Assembly: GCA_040772005.1 (NCBI GenBank)
Contig: JAXGYZ010000002.1
Span: forward strand, 682,001 to 746,000
Direction of reading: 5' to 3'
Length of the DNA: 64,000 nt
DNA from: MWBF01 sp040772005
Lineage (GTDB): Bacteria; Chloroflexota; Anaerolineae; CG2-30-64-16
The notes under the pieces are model-generated. The model saw only the letters and a program-made list of their open reading frames with translations, made no database searches and was not told where the DNA came from. Each line of letters opens with the position of its first letter. The stretch's first letter is position 1. This document shows, piece by piece, positions 24,222 through 32,722 of the stretch. A program made the position numbers and the translations under genes.

Positions 24222-25124
24222 ATGCTACTCAACCTCCGCGAATATCACCGGCCCGCGGCAGAGGGCCGAGGAACGGCGGACGCGCTGGCGCTTCTTGCCC
24301 GGCCGGACATCCGCACGGCCGTCCTGGCCGGCGGCGACACGCTGCTGGCCTCCGCGGACCCCACCATCGAAGCTGTCGTTGATCTGCAAGGGCTGGGCCT
24401 GGACCAACTCACGTTCGAGCGCGACCGTGGACTACTGCACATCGGCGCGCTGGTGACGCGGGCGCGGCTGGCCGCGGGCGAAGGATTGGACGAGGAGACC
24501 TCAGGCGGGGAACTCTCGTCTCTTCTGGGAATCCTGGGGCAATGTGCGCAGCGGTGGGGCGGCAGCGTGCAGCGCAACCGCGCAACCGCCGGCGGAGCGG
24601 CCGTGGTCGCGGCGGACAACGACCCGCTGCCGGCCGCGCTGCTGGCGTGCGACGCCGAGGTCGTGCTCGCCACGCAGGCCGGCGAACAGATCATGCCCTA
24701 TGCCGAGTTTCTCGACCAGCGGGCGACGCTGCTCGCCGCACCGGCCATCGTCACCGGCCTGCGCGTGCCGTTGACCGGCGCCGTGACGGGCTATGCGCTG
24801 GAGACGGTCGCGCGCACGCCCGCGGATGCGCCGATTGTGTTGGCCGTCGCCGAGTTGACCTTCGGCGCGCTGAGCGCGCACGATGGCCGCTGCACCCACG
24901 CGCGTCTCGTGCTGGGCGGTGTGGCGCCGATGCCGCTGCGCGTGCCTCTTGTGGAAGCGGCTCTGACCGGACAACCTCTGACGCCGGACCTGATCGCGGG
25001 TGCGGTGGCGCAACTGGCCCCGCTCGTTCACCCCGCAGGCGACTTTCGCGGTTCGAGCGAGTACCGGCGGGAGATGGCGGTCGTGCTGGCGCGGCGCGCG
25101 CTGTCACAGGCAGGGAGGTCGTGA
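24222..25124 (+). CDS. FAD-binding (medium) subunit of a xanthine dehydrogenase-family molybdenum hydroxylase
   Basis: 300 residues, the usual CoxM/XdhB size. It carries VLAGGDTLLA in place of the usual AGGTDL-type FAD loop near residues 35-44, and IDLQGLGLDQL-like and GALVTRARLAA segments typical of FAD_binding_5. The second FAD contact, normally GN(L/I)xxASPxxDxxP, reads GSVQRNRATAGGAAVVAADNDPLP, preserving the general pattern. It passes electrons from the FeS centres to NAD or another acceptor. ATG with GGAGGT about 10 bases upstream. Its stop overlaps the next start (ATGA), so the two subunits are coupled. Confidence 0.85.
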   Translation: MLLNLREYHRPAAEGRGTADALALLARPDIRTAVLAGGDTLLASADPTIEAVVDLQGLGLDQLTFERDRGLLHIGALVTRARLAAGEGLDEETSGGELSSLLGILGQCAQRWGGSVQRNRATAGGAAVVAADNDPLPAALLACDAEVVLATQAGEQIMPYAEFLDQRATLLAAPAIVTGLRVPLTGAVTGYALETVARTPADAPIVLAVAELTFGALSAHDGRCTHARLVLGGVAPMPLRVPLVEAALTGQPLTPDLIAGAVAQLAPLVHPAGDFRGSSEYRREMAVVLARRALSQAGRS

Positions 25125-28100
25125 TGCTGCTCGAATTTTCCCTCAACGACAAGCCGCAAACCTGGGAGGTGGCCCCGAACGAATCGCTGCTGGATGCGCT
25201 GCGGCGGCACGGCGTGTTTGGCGTCAAGCACGGCTGCGAGACGGGCGAGTGCGGCGCGTGTACCGTGCGGCTCGACGGCCTGCCCGTGACCTCCTGCACG
25301 CTGCTGGCCGCGCAGGCTGACGGGCATCACATCGCGACGGTGGAGGCCCTGGGCGAGCACCCGGAACAGGGCTGGAAGCACACGGCCGGGCTGCACCCGC
25401 TGCAGCAGGCGTTCATCCAGGCGGGGGCAATCCAGTGCGGCTACTGCACCCCGGCGCAACTGCTCGCGGCCCAGGCGCTCCTGGAGCAGAATCCTAATCC
25501 GACCGAGGCGGAAGTGCGGGACGCGCTGTCGGGCGTGCTGTGCCGCTGCACCGGCTACGCCAAGCCGGTGGCGGCCGTCCTGCGCGCCGCCGCGATCCTG
25601 CGCGGGGAGGAGGAGCCGCCGGCCATTCCAGGCAGCCTCCCGCCGCCCGAACTGCCCCTGCCCGACGAGACGCGGCAGGGGCCGCCCGCCGCCGGCGACC
25701 GGCTGGCCGTGGCGGCCGGTGAGGTCGTGGAGCCGGAGACCGACGCGCCTGTGACCACGCAGACCCGCGTGGCGCTGCCCACGCTGGTGGTTGCGCCCGC
25801 GGAGAACCGCTATGTCGGCGCGGCGGAGCCGAAGGTCGATGCGGTCAAACTGGCGCAGGGCAAGCCCGCGTTCGTGGCCGATGTGGAGATGCGCGGGATG
25901 CTCGTGGGCAAGCTGCTGCACAGCCCGATCGCGCACGGCTACATCAAGCACATCGACGTCTCACGGGCGCGCGCGCTGCCCGGCGTCCATGCGGTGCTGA
26001 CCTATGCAGATATCCCGCGCGTGGTGCACTCCACCGCAGGCCAGTCCGACCCCATCCCCGGCCCGCTGGACTTCTTCAGTCTGGACCGCAAGCTGCGCTG
26101 CGTTGGCGACCGCGTGGCTGCGGTCGCGGCGGAGAGCGAGGAAATCGCGCAGCGCGCGCTCGGCCTGATCGAGGTCGAGTACGAGGAACTGCCCGCGATC
26201 CTGGACCCGCGCGAGTCGATGGCGCCCGGCGCGCCGGTTATCCACGACGAGCCGGAGTATGTGCCATTTGCAGACTGCGACCCCGCGCGCAACCTGGCCG
26301 CGGCCATCCGCATCGAGCTGGGCGACGTGGATGCCGCGCTGGCCGCCGCGGACTACGTCTTCGAGGGCGAGTACCAGGTCCCGAAGGTGCAGCAGGCGCC
26401 CATCGAGCCGATGGTCTGCATCACCTACTGGGACGAGAACGACCGGCTGGTCATCCGGACGAGCACACAGGTGCCATTCCATGCGCGGCGCATGTTGGCG
26501 CCGGTGCTCGGCCTGCCCATCAAGCGCATCCGGGTCATCAAGCCGCGCATCGGCGGCGGCTTCGGCAACAAGCAGGAAGTGCTGATCGAGGACATCTGTT
26601 CCCACCTGACCATCGCGACCGGGCGGCCGGTCAAGATGGAATACACACGGGAAGAACACTTCCTTGCCAGCACCTCGCGCCACCCGATGCGCGTCACCAT
26701 GCGTACGGGGGTGATGGCCGACGGGCGAGTCGTGGCGAACGAGATGCGCGTGCTGAGCGATACGGGCGCATACGGCAACCACGCGCTCACTGTGACCGGC
26801 AACACCGGCCACAAGGCCATGTCGCTCTATCCGGCCGACAAGGGCGCGGACGCGCAGTCCAACATCCGCTTCGTCGCGGATGTGGTCTACACCAACACGC
26901 CGACGGCCGGCGCCTATCGTGGCTACGGCGTGCCGCAGGGCTTCTACCCGCTCGAGTGTCACATGGAGCGCATCGCGCGCAGCCTGGGGCTGGACCCGTT
27001 GGGGTTCCGGCTGATGAACGTGCTGCAGGCCGGCGAGGAACACCCGATGGCAAAGGCCTGGAGCGAGGGCCGCGCGGCGCACCCGGAGATGATCCGGACG
27101 AACGCCATTCACGAGTGCGCGCGCATCGGCGCAGAGCTGATCGGGTGGGCCGAGCATCCTGAGCGGATGGGCGCCGCGCAGCGGCGCACGAAGTCGAAGG
27201 ACCTCCGTCGCGGCAAGGGCGTCGCGCTGGTCATGCAGGGGACCGCGATCCCGAACCTGGACATGGGCGCGGCCAGCATCAAGATGAACGATGACGGCAG
27301 CTTCAACCTGCTCGTCGGCGCAACGGACCTGGGGACCGGCTCAGACACGGTGCTGACGCAGATGGCCGCGGAGGTGCTCGGCTGTCCGCCGGAGGACTTC
27401 ATCACCTACTCATCGGACACGGACTTCACGCCGTTCGACAAGGGCGCGTATGCGTCCAGCACGACCTACATCTCCGGCGCGGCGGTCGTCGAGGCCGCGC
27501 GCGGGGTCGCGGAGCAGATCAAGGCGGTGGCCGGCAAGATGCTCGGTGCGCCCGCGGAGGAAATCATGCTGGCCGAGCGGCAGGCGTGGGCGCCGGACGG
27601 CCGGAGCGTGACGCTGGCCGAGGTCGCGCTGGAGAGCCTGCATCACAGCGACCAGCACCAAATCATGGCGGTCGGCTCCCATGTCAGCCCGGACAGCCCG
27701 CCGCCCTTCGCCGCGCAGTTCGCGGATGTCGTCGTGGATGTGGAGACGGGGCAGGTGACGGTCGAGAAGCTGGTGATGGTGCTGGACTGCGGGGTGATCG
27801 TCAACCCGGCCACCGCGACCGGCCAGGTGGAGGGCGGCATGACGCAGGCGCTCGGCTACGCGGTGTGCGAGGAGATGGTGCTGGATGACCGCGGGCGGCT
27901 GGTCAACCCGCGCTTCGGTGACTACCGCATCTTCACCGCGGACGAAATGCCTGAGCTGCAAGTGCGCTTCGTGCCGACCTACGAGCCGACGCACCCCTTC
28001 GGCGTCAAGGCGGTTGCAGAGATTCCGCTGGACGGCGTCGCGCCGGCGGTTGCGAATGCAGTCTACGATGCGACCGGCATCGAGACGCCCGTGATCCCGC

Positions 28101-28141
28101 TCACGCCCGAACGCGTGTGGCGCGCGTTGAGGGGACGATAA
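25124..28141 (+). CDS. Molybdenum hydroxylase, fused [2Fe-2S] and molybdopterin-binding subunits
   Basis: 1005 residues. Residues 1-150 bind two [2Fe-2S] clusters: Cys38, 43, 46, 58 (CETGECGACTV...C) and Cys105, 108, 140, 142 (CGYC...CRC). A variable Pro-rich linker (about 160-225) leads to the molybdopterin domains (GKPAFVADVEMRGML, QVPFHARRMLAPVLGLP, RIGGGFGNKQEV, GAYRGYGVPQGFYPLE, ATDLGTGSDTVLTQMAAEVL, EIPLDGVAPAVANAVYDATG). This order matches fused aldehyde oxidoreductases such as Mop, but with a separate FAD gene upstream. It hydroxylates an aldehyde or N-heterocycle; the substrate cannot be read from sequence. The true start is the ATG at 25124; the frame runs open further upstream in another gene. 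Confidence 0.9.
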   Translation: MLLEFSLNDKPQTWEVAPNESLLDALRRHGVFGVKHGCETGECGACTVRLDGLPVTSCTLLAAQADGHHIATVEALGEHPEQGWKHTAGLHPLQQAFIQAGAIQCGYCTPAQLLAAQALLEQNPNPTEAEVRDALSGVLCRCTGYAKPVAAVLRAAAILRGEEEPPAIPGSLPPPELPLPDETRQGPPAAGDRLAVAAGEVVEPETDAPVTTQTRVALPTLVVAPAENRYVGAAEPKVDAVKLAQGKPAFVADVEMRGMLVGKLLHSPIAHGYIKHIDVSRARALPGVHAVLTYADIPRVVHSTAGQSDPIPGPLDFFSLDRKLRCVGDRVAAVAAESEEIAQRALGLIEVEYEELPAILDPRESMAPGAPVIHDEPEYVPFADCDPARNLAAAIRIELGDVDAALAAADYVFEGEYQVPKVQQAPIEPMVCITYWDENDRLVIRTSTQVPFHARRMLAPVLGLPIKRIRVIKPRIGGGFGNKQEVLIEDICSHLTIATGRPVKMEYTREEHFLASTSRHPMRVTMRTGVMADGRVVANEMRVLSDTGAYGNHALTVTGNTGHKAMSLYPADKGADAQSNIRFVADVVYTNTPTAGAYRGYGVPQGFYPLECHMERIARSLGLDPLGFRLMNVLQAGEEHPMAKAWSEGRAAHPEMIRTNAIHECARIGAELIGWAEHPERMGAAQRRTKSKDLRRGKGVALVMQGTAIPNLDMGAASIKMNDDGSFNLLVGATDLGTGSDTVLTQMAAEVLGCPPEDFITYSSDTDFTPFDKGAYASSTTYISGAAVVEAARGVAEQIKAVAGKMLGAPAEEIMLAERQAWAPDGRSVTLAEVALESLHHSDQHQIMAVGSHVSPDSPPPFAAQFADVVVDVETGQVTVEKLVMVLDCGVIVNPATATGQVEGGMTQALGYAVCEEMVLDDRGRLVNPRFGDYRIFTADEMPELQVRFVPTYEPTHPFGVKAVAEIPLDGVAPAVANAVYDATGIETPVIPLTPERVWRALRGR

Positions 28142-28233
28142 ATAGAACGCTGATGACGCTGATCGAACTGATTTGAGCTATCACTATAGATCATGAGAAT
28201 CAGTCAGATCAGCGTCATCAGCGTTCTATTTTT
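28141..28233. terminator. Bidirectional terminator-like palindrome with perfect 24-bp arms
   Basis: Arms 28141-28164 and 28207-28230 (AATAGAACGCTGATGACGCT...) are perfect inverted repeats; the loop pairs further (ACTGATT/AATCAGT). T-rich tracts follow on both strands. It starts at the last base of the Mo-hydroxylase stop and ends 9 bases before the convergent higA-like stop. Confidence 0.85.
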
Positions 28234-28241
28234 CCATAGAC

Positions 28242-28619
28242 TTACGCTGCGCTGTCCGACTTGTGGTCGGTTTCCCAGGTAGGGCCTGATTCCTGAACGG
28301 CTGCAGCCGCAGTGGCGATAGCCTTGTATGGCGTGACGCGTGCCAGCTCGTTCTGCTGGTCGTGCTGTGCTTCATAGAGGTCGAAACGCATCTGGAGGTT
28401 CAGCCAGAAATCGGGAGTCGTGCCGAAGAACTTTGCCAGGCGCAATGCAGTCGCGGGCGTGACGCCACGCCGGCCGTTGACGATTTCATTGACGCGCTGG
28501 TAAGGCACGCGGATGGCATCCGCAAGCTGGCGCTGCGTCAACCCCATCGGCGCCAGGAACTCTTCGGCCAACACTTCACCGGGATGTGTCGGCGGTCGGT
28601 CTGTCGGTACGCGAACCAT
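28242..28619 (-). CDS. HigA-family XRE antitoxin, no toxin gene adjacent
   Basis: 125 residues from the ATG at 28619, which has GGGAGGTGGG upstream. HPGEVLAEEFLAPMGLTQRQLADAIRVPYQRVNEIVNGRRGVTP is the classic HigA helix-turn-helix (about 13-56), followed by ATALRLAKFFGTTPDFWLNLQ. HigA binds its operon operator and neutralises the RNA-cleaving toxin HigB. A higB gene would normally lie immediately upstream, but the space there holds only 45 bases before the beta-mannosidase-like gene. So this is an orphan antitoxin or a recruited regulator. Confidence 0.88.
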   Translation of the reverse strand: MVRVPTDRPPTHPGEVLAEEFLAPMGLTQRQLADAIRVPYQRVNEIVNGRRGVTPATALRLAKFFGTTPDFWLNLQMRFDLYEAQHDQQNELARVTPYKAIATAAAAVQESGPTWETDHKSDSAA

Positions 28620-28664
28620 AAATCCCACCTCCCTGAAGCCCCTCAATGATAGTCAACCTCTCCC

Positions 28665-31064
28665 TCACCGTGCGACTGTGTCCGCGTCGAACGCACGCGG
28701 CAGCGCGGCGATCTCCGCCAGCCATGCGCGGTACTGCTCCAGCGAGAACGGCGGCTGCCCGGCCAGGTAGTGATTGCCGAACGCCTCGCCGCCCGCAGTC
28801 CACTCGACCAGGTACAGCTTGTGGTCGCTGGCGAACGTGCGGATGTGGTCCACCTGCCAGTTCTGGTTGGCCGGCGCAACGAAGGTCCCTGCCGACACCA
28901 CCTCACCGCCGGCGGTGATGCGATAGTCCACCTCGACAGGCTGCAGCGCATCGTTCGCGATGATGACGGGCAACTGCTTGCCCGGCCCCGGCTCCCCGAT
29001 GATGACGCATACCGGCTGCTGCACGCGGCGGATATAATGGTAGGCCAGCTTGATGCCGAAGTAATAGTCCACCACCGAATCCGAGAACTGCGGCCAGCCG
29101 TCGATCAGGTTCCACCAGAGGATGCCGCTCGTGTGCCACTTGCGCAGCCGTGTGGCCTCGATGAAGAACTTGACCGCCTCGGCCTCGACAATCTGGCTGG
29201 CGAGCGCGAAGCTCTCCAGGTCCTCCGGGATGACGCCGAACAGCTCGCGCACCTGGTTCGCCATCAGCTTGATGCGGTCGCGGTCGATGCGGCGGTGCTG
29301 CCAGTGATAGACCGCATGAACCTGCCACTCGTCGTTCCAGCCGTCCTCTCCCTGCCAGGGCCAGAGCGCGTCGGGCGAGATGAAGCGGCGAATCGAACTG
29401 ACATTCGGGCAGCCGTGATAGCCGATCTCTCCGATGAAGTGGGCGCTGTGCTGGGTGTAGAAGGGGCCTTTGTAATAGCCGCGCGGCCCCCACAGGTGTT
29501 GTTCCGGCGTCCGCGTCCAGATATCGGCCGTCGGGTGCGCGGTGAGTACGGGCGGCACATAGGGCGAGCTGGGCACAAACGCGCGATGCGGGTCCATGCG
29601 GTGCACCACCTGCGGCAGCACCTCCCGGCTGAGGCGGTTGTGCTCCGGCGACAGGCCGTCGTTGACATACATGCCGTCGATTTCGTTGTCGCCGCACCAG
29701 ATGGCGAGGCAGGCGTGGTTGCGCAGCCGCACGGTCACGGCCTCAGCCTCTGTGCGCACCTGGGCCAGGAATGGCTCGGTCTGCGGATAGCGCGCGCAGG
29801 CGAACGCGAAGTCCTGCCACACCAGGATGCCCTTCTCATCGCACAGGTCGAAGAAGCGGTCGCCCTCGTAGGCGTTGCCGCCCCAGCAGCGCACCATGTT
29901 GCAGCCGATGTCATCGAGTAGCGCAACGGCGCGGTCGACCCGTTCGGCGTCGCGGCTGTGGAAGGCGTCGAGCGGCACCCAGTTCGTGCCCTTGACCATG
30001 ATCGGCTCGCCGTTGACGTAGATAACGAAACGGCTGGCGGGGTCCGGGGCGCGGTCATGGCGGGCCACGGTGGACGACGCAGCCTCCGGCGACCACATCT
30101 GCCCGGCCGTCTCCGTGCGATCCACCACCACCGTGCGGATCCCGATGCGGTCGGTCCGTTCAGCCAGCACCGCGCCCCCGCGATAGAGCTGCGTCGTCAC
30201 CGTGTACAGGTCGGCCGCACCGTAGCCGCGCGGCCACCACAGCCGTGCGCCGGGCACCGGGATGCGGCAACCGCCTGCAAGGAACTCCGCCGGCCACTCG
30301 AACTCGAAGGTGTGCTCGCCGCAGGTGCCGCTGAAGCGCAGGCTGAAGCCGTCCATGTTCGCGGCGTCGGTGCGGAACTGCCAGCGCGCGCCGAGGGTCG
30401 CACCGCCGGGATGCGTCCCGATCGTCCAGAGATAGAGCTGTTCGATGGCGTTGGGCAGCCGCGCCTCGAGATAGATGGGCCGCCAGATGCCCGCGGAGAC
30501 GGCGCGCGGCAGGATGTCCCAGCCCCAGACGTGGGGAGCCTTGCGGATGAACAGCCCTTCCTCGCGGAAATCCGCGCCCGAGGAGGCCGCGTCATAGCTG
30601 AACCTGCGCGCGTGGTTGAGCGCGGAGCCGAAGCGCACGGTGATGCGGTTCCGCCCCGGCCGCAGCGCGGAGGTAACCGCGAAGCGGTGGCCGATGAGCA
30701 TGTTGGCGGCGCGGCCTATCTCCTGGCCGTTCACCCAGACGGTCGCCAGCGTGTCCAGCCCCTCGCAGACGAGGTCCCAGTCCTGCCCCGCGGCGTCGGG
30801 CGGCAGGTCGAACTCGCGGGTATACCACCACTCGTACGACTCATAGCGGCGAAGCAGGCGAATATTGGTGGCATAGTAAGGGTCGGACAGGATGCCCGCG
30901 CGCTCGAGATCCAGCTCGACGTTGCCCGGCACAGTGGCCGCGAGGGTCAGTGCACTTGGAGAAACCTGCCCGCCAAACGGGTCAACGGGCGCTGCGGCAG
31001 AGGTGGGCGTCTCAGGGAGGCCGGCGAGCTGCCAGTCGCCGTTGAGGTCGATGCGATGGGTCAT
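28665..31064 (-). CDS. Glycoside hydrolase family 2, beta-mannosidase-like
   Basis: 799 residues. Order is that of GH2 beta-mannosidases: sugar-binding domain (about 5-200, with VPGNVELDLERAGILSDPYYATN and WYTREFDLP), Ig-like domain (about 205-315) and TIM barrel (from about 345, GEPIMVKGTNWVPLDAF). Glu461 (WCGDNEIDG) is the predicted acid/base and Glu546 (FIGEIGYHG) the nucleophile. It would remove terminal beta-mannose from oligosaccharides; related activities are possible. No signal peptide, so cytosolic. Start at MTHRIDLNGDW (31064) fits the family; the frame is open 26 residues further up. Confidence 0.9.
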   Translation of the reverse strand: MTHRIDLNGDWQLAGLPETPTSAAAPVDPFGGQVSPSALTLAATVPGNVELDLERAGILSDPYYATNIRLLRRYESYEWWYTREFDLPPDAAGQDWDLVCEGLDTLATVWVNGQEIGRAANMLIGHRFAVTSALRPGRNRITVRFGSALNHARRFSYDAASSGADFREEGLFIRKAPHVWGWDILPRAVSAGIWRPIYLEARLPNAIEQLYLWTIGTHPGGATLGARWQFRTDAANMDGFSLRFSGTCGEHTFEFEWPAEFLAGGCRIPVPGARLWWPRGYGAADLYTVTTQLYRGGAVLAERTDRIGIRTVVVDRTETAGQMWSPEAASSTVARHDRAPDPASRFVIYVNGEPIMVKGTNWVPLDAFHSRDAERVDRAVALLDDIGCNMVRCWGGNAYEGDRFFDLCDEKGILVWQDFAFACARYPQTEPFLAQVRTEAEAVTVRLRNHACLAIWCGDNEIDGMYVNDGLSPEHNRLSREVLPQVVHRMDPHRAFVPSSPYVPPVLTAHPTADIWTRTPEQHLWGPRGYYKGPFYTQHSAHFIGEIGYHGCPNVSSIRRFISPDALWPWQGEDGWNDEWQVHAVYHWQHRRIDRDRIKLMANQVRELFGVIPEDLESFALASQIVEAEAVKFFIEATRLRKWHTSGILWWNLIDGWPQFSDSVVDYYFGIKLAYHYIRRVQQPVCVIIGEPGPGKQLPVIIANDALQPVEVDYRITAGGEVVSAGTFVAPANQNWQVDHIRTFASDHKLYLVEWTAGGEAFGNHYLAGQPPFSLEQYRAWLAEIAALPRAFDADTVAR

Positions 31065-31108
31065 GGTGTGTCTCCGGTCATGGGATGAGAACGGGCGGGT
31101 GCGCGGGT

Positions 31109-31117
31109 ATTCTACCA
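31109..31117 (-). promoter_or_regulatory. Possible extended -10 promoter of the GH2 gene
   Basis: Minus strand TG-G-TAGAAT with TAGAAT at 31114-31109, 45 bases before the start. No clear -35, so only moderate support. Confidence 0.35.
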
Positions 31118-31194
31118 TACGGCCTTGTGATTGCTCGTGCAACCCGTGTCAAGCGGGCTCGTAGTTAATCGTGGATTCGAGTGTTTGCCTGGAA

Positions 31195-31255
31195 CGCGGA
31201 GTCCGCATTCTCAAATGCGGACGGGCCTGCGCTGACCGGCCCGTTCCGCGTCTGA
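31195..31255. repeat. Nested hairpin between the GH2 and flavodoxin genes
   Basis: GGAACGCGG...CCGTTCCGCG encloses TCCGCATT-CTCAA-ATGCGGA. It may shape the flavodoxin leader or separate divergent transcripts. It is not one of the repeat families named elsewhere. Confidence 0.5.
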
Positions 31256-31303
31256 GGACCCTCCACTCCGCATTGCACGAAACAATCGTTCAGGAGCAAC
31301 AAC

Positions 31304-31810
31304 ATGGCCGAGAAAGTTCTGGTAACCTACGGCAGCAAGCACGGCGCGACCGCGGAGATCGCGCAGAAGATCGGCGCGGCGCTCTCGGATGCCGGGCTGG
31401 CGGTGGATGTGCTGCCCGCCGAGAAGGTAGCGAGCGTAGCCCCGTATGCGGGCGTCGTGCTGGGCAGCGGCGTCTATGCGGGCCAGTGGGTGAAGTCCGC
31501 AGCCGAACTGCTGACGGGGCAGGAATCTGCGCTGGCGCAGCGGCCGGTGTGGCTGTTCTCCAGCGGACCGACCGGCGAGGGCGATCCGCTGGTGCTGCTG
31601 AAGGGCTGGCGTGTGCCGGAGAAGCTCCAGCCGGTCGCGGATCGCATCCAGCCGCGCGATCTGGCTGTCTTCGGCGGCAAGATAGACCCGCAGACGTTGA
31701 GCCTGCCGGAGCGGTTGATTGTCAAGATGGTCAAGGCCCCAATGGGCGACTTCCGGGACTGGCAGGCGGTTTCCGAGTGGGCCGCAGGGATCGGCGCGGC
31801 GCTGAGGTAG
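31304..31810 (+). CDS. Flavodoxin-domain protein (HemG-like)
   Basis: 168 residues. The N-terminal VLVTYGSKHGATAEIAQKIG is the FMN phosphate-binding loop of flavodoxin_5 proteins such as menaquinone-dependent protoporphyrinogen oxidase HemG. Further family features are YAGVVLGSGVYAGQWVKSA and PVWLFSSGPTGEG. It binds FMN and likely acts as a cytosolic electron carrier or oxidase. No other heme gene is nearby, so protoporphyrinogen oxidation is only a possibility. CAGGAG lies 8 bases before the ATG. Its stop is 6 bases from the convergent unknown gene. Confidence 0.8.
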   Translation: MAEKVLVTYGSKHGATAEIAQKIGAALSDAGLAVDVLPAEKVASVAPYAGVVLGSGVYAGQWVKSAAELLTGQESALAQRPVWLFSSGPTGEGDPLVLLKGWRVPEKLQPVADRIQPRDLAVFGGKIDPQTLSLPERLIVKMVKAPMGDFRDWQAVSEWAAGIGAALR

Positions 31811-31816
31811 CCCTCC

Positions 31817-32242
31817 TCAGGGTACTGCGCGAGCGAGCTCAAGCACCCGATCGGGCTGCGCGGTCTCGCCCGGCCAGATGCGGACCAGGTAATACGGGTA
31901 GCCCGGCGGCTCCAGCGCATAGCAGGGTTGGCGCCAGGCCTCGGCAAAGCGCGCCAGGTGTTTGTCGTCGCCGGGCTGGCTGATGAGCGTGTCCGCGCGG
32001 TGCAAATCGGTGGTGACGAGGACCAGTTCGCCGTCGCTGAGACGGTAGCGGCTGGTGACCGTGCCGTATGCCTTCAACGCCTGCATTTCGTTCCGGCGGC
32101 GCTCGCGTGCAGGCAGCTCGCCCCAGTCGCCGCGCACGTGGCGACCGAGCAAGCATTGCGGTGTGACTTCGTTGAATTCCAGCGCGCGGAGCGCGTCCGA
32201 TGTGGCCAGGACATCCCCCGGCCTGAACAGGATACTGGTCAT
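31817..32242 (-). CDS. Conserved small protein of the kind found on plasmids and islands
   Basis: 141 residues from the ATG at 32242 with GAGGTG upstream. The central stretch, LLGRHVRGDWGELPARERRRNE...GTVTSRYRLSDGELVLVTTDLHRADTLI, resembles from memory a family of about 90-100-residue proteins of unknown function that is common on plasmids and integrated elements (pattern HxxGDWGEL...N...SxYxxxxG...TTEADRSxT). The C-terminal 40 residues (CYALEPPGYPYYLVRIWPGE) are additional. I give no function. No recombinase or transfer gene is nearby. Confidence 0.65.
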   Translation of the reverse strand: MTSILFRPGDVLATSDALRALEFNEVTPQCLLGRHVRGDWGELPARERRRNEMQALKAYGTVTSRYRLSDGELVLVTTDLHRADTLISQPGDDKHLARFAEAWRQPCYALEPPGYPYYLVRIWPGETAQPDRVLELARAVP

Positions 32243-32336
32243 AGCACCTCGGATTGTATATCTGCTGCCCCTTGCCGAGAGGCGCAAAGAACTTAATTAT
32301 ACTCGAGGTTGTCAAGAGGATGGGCAGGTGCGGGGG

Positions 32337-32522
32337 AAATTGGGCGCGTTTCATACTGGGGGCGAACGCGGCCAGCGCGCATACGCGAATGGCGCTGCGG
32401 CGCTGGGCACGGATACACGAATATCCCGCCGCGGCGCCCACGATTCGCGTATTCGTGGCGCGCCAGCGCATTCGTTTATCCGCGATGGCCGCGCCCCCAA
32501 CGTGAAACGCACCCGGGAAATT
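32337..32522. repeat. ~190-bp palindromic element (family F), diverged copy
   Basis: Starts TTGGGCGCGTTTC and runs through GCGAATGGCGCTGCGGCGCTGG, GCGTATTCGTGGCGCGCC and ATTCGTTTATCCGCGATGG to AACGTGAAACGCACCC. It matches the tandem copies at 36941-37329. The ends are inverted repeats of each other (GGGCGCGTTTC... versus ...GAAACGCACCC). Confidence 0.85.
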
Positions 32523-32548
32523 CGCAGGGCGTGGACCTCACCCCCCGA

Positions 32549-32599
32549 CCCCCTCTCCTGAGCGTACGATCCTTCGGTTCGCACGCTCAGGAGAGGGGG
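32549..32599. repeat. Palindrome, family A
   Basis: CCCCCTCTCCTGAGCGT (32549-32565) pairs with ACGCTCAGGAGAGGGGG (32583-32599). It lies in the gap downstream of pheT. Confidence 0.75.
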
Positions 32600-32667
32600 A
32601 GATGTGACGCAAAGTGCCTGGCAACATCGCAAGCAGAGCCAGACATGCCGGGCGGCATCGAATCGTT

Positions 32668-32719
32668 CCCCCTCTCCCCAGCAGCATTGCTGTTGGGGAG
32701 AGGGGGTTAGGGGGTGAGG
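32668..32719. repeat. Palindrome, family A, next to the pheT stop
   Basis: CCCCCTCTCCCCAGCA (32668-32683) pairs with TGTTGGGGAGAGGGGG (32691-32706), followed by TTAGGGGGTGAGG. It lies immediately 3' of pheT. Confidence 0.75.
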
Positions 32720-32722
32720 CCA

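Larger units (their letters stand above)
32243..32722. other. 480-base gap without a gene, filled by repeats
   Basis: Holds a TATAAT on the minus strand (32301-32296) likely serving the 141-residue gene, one copy of the palindromic ~190-bp element (about 32337-32522), and two family A hairpins. Reading frames here follow the repeat and I see no gene. Confidence 0.7.

Noticed and set aside
24542..25123. N-terminal extension of the Mo-hydroxylase frame
   Set aside because: It overlaps the FAD subunit in another frame; the [2Fe-2S] domain starts cleanly at the ATG at 25124.
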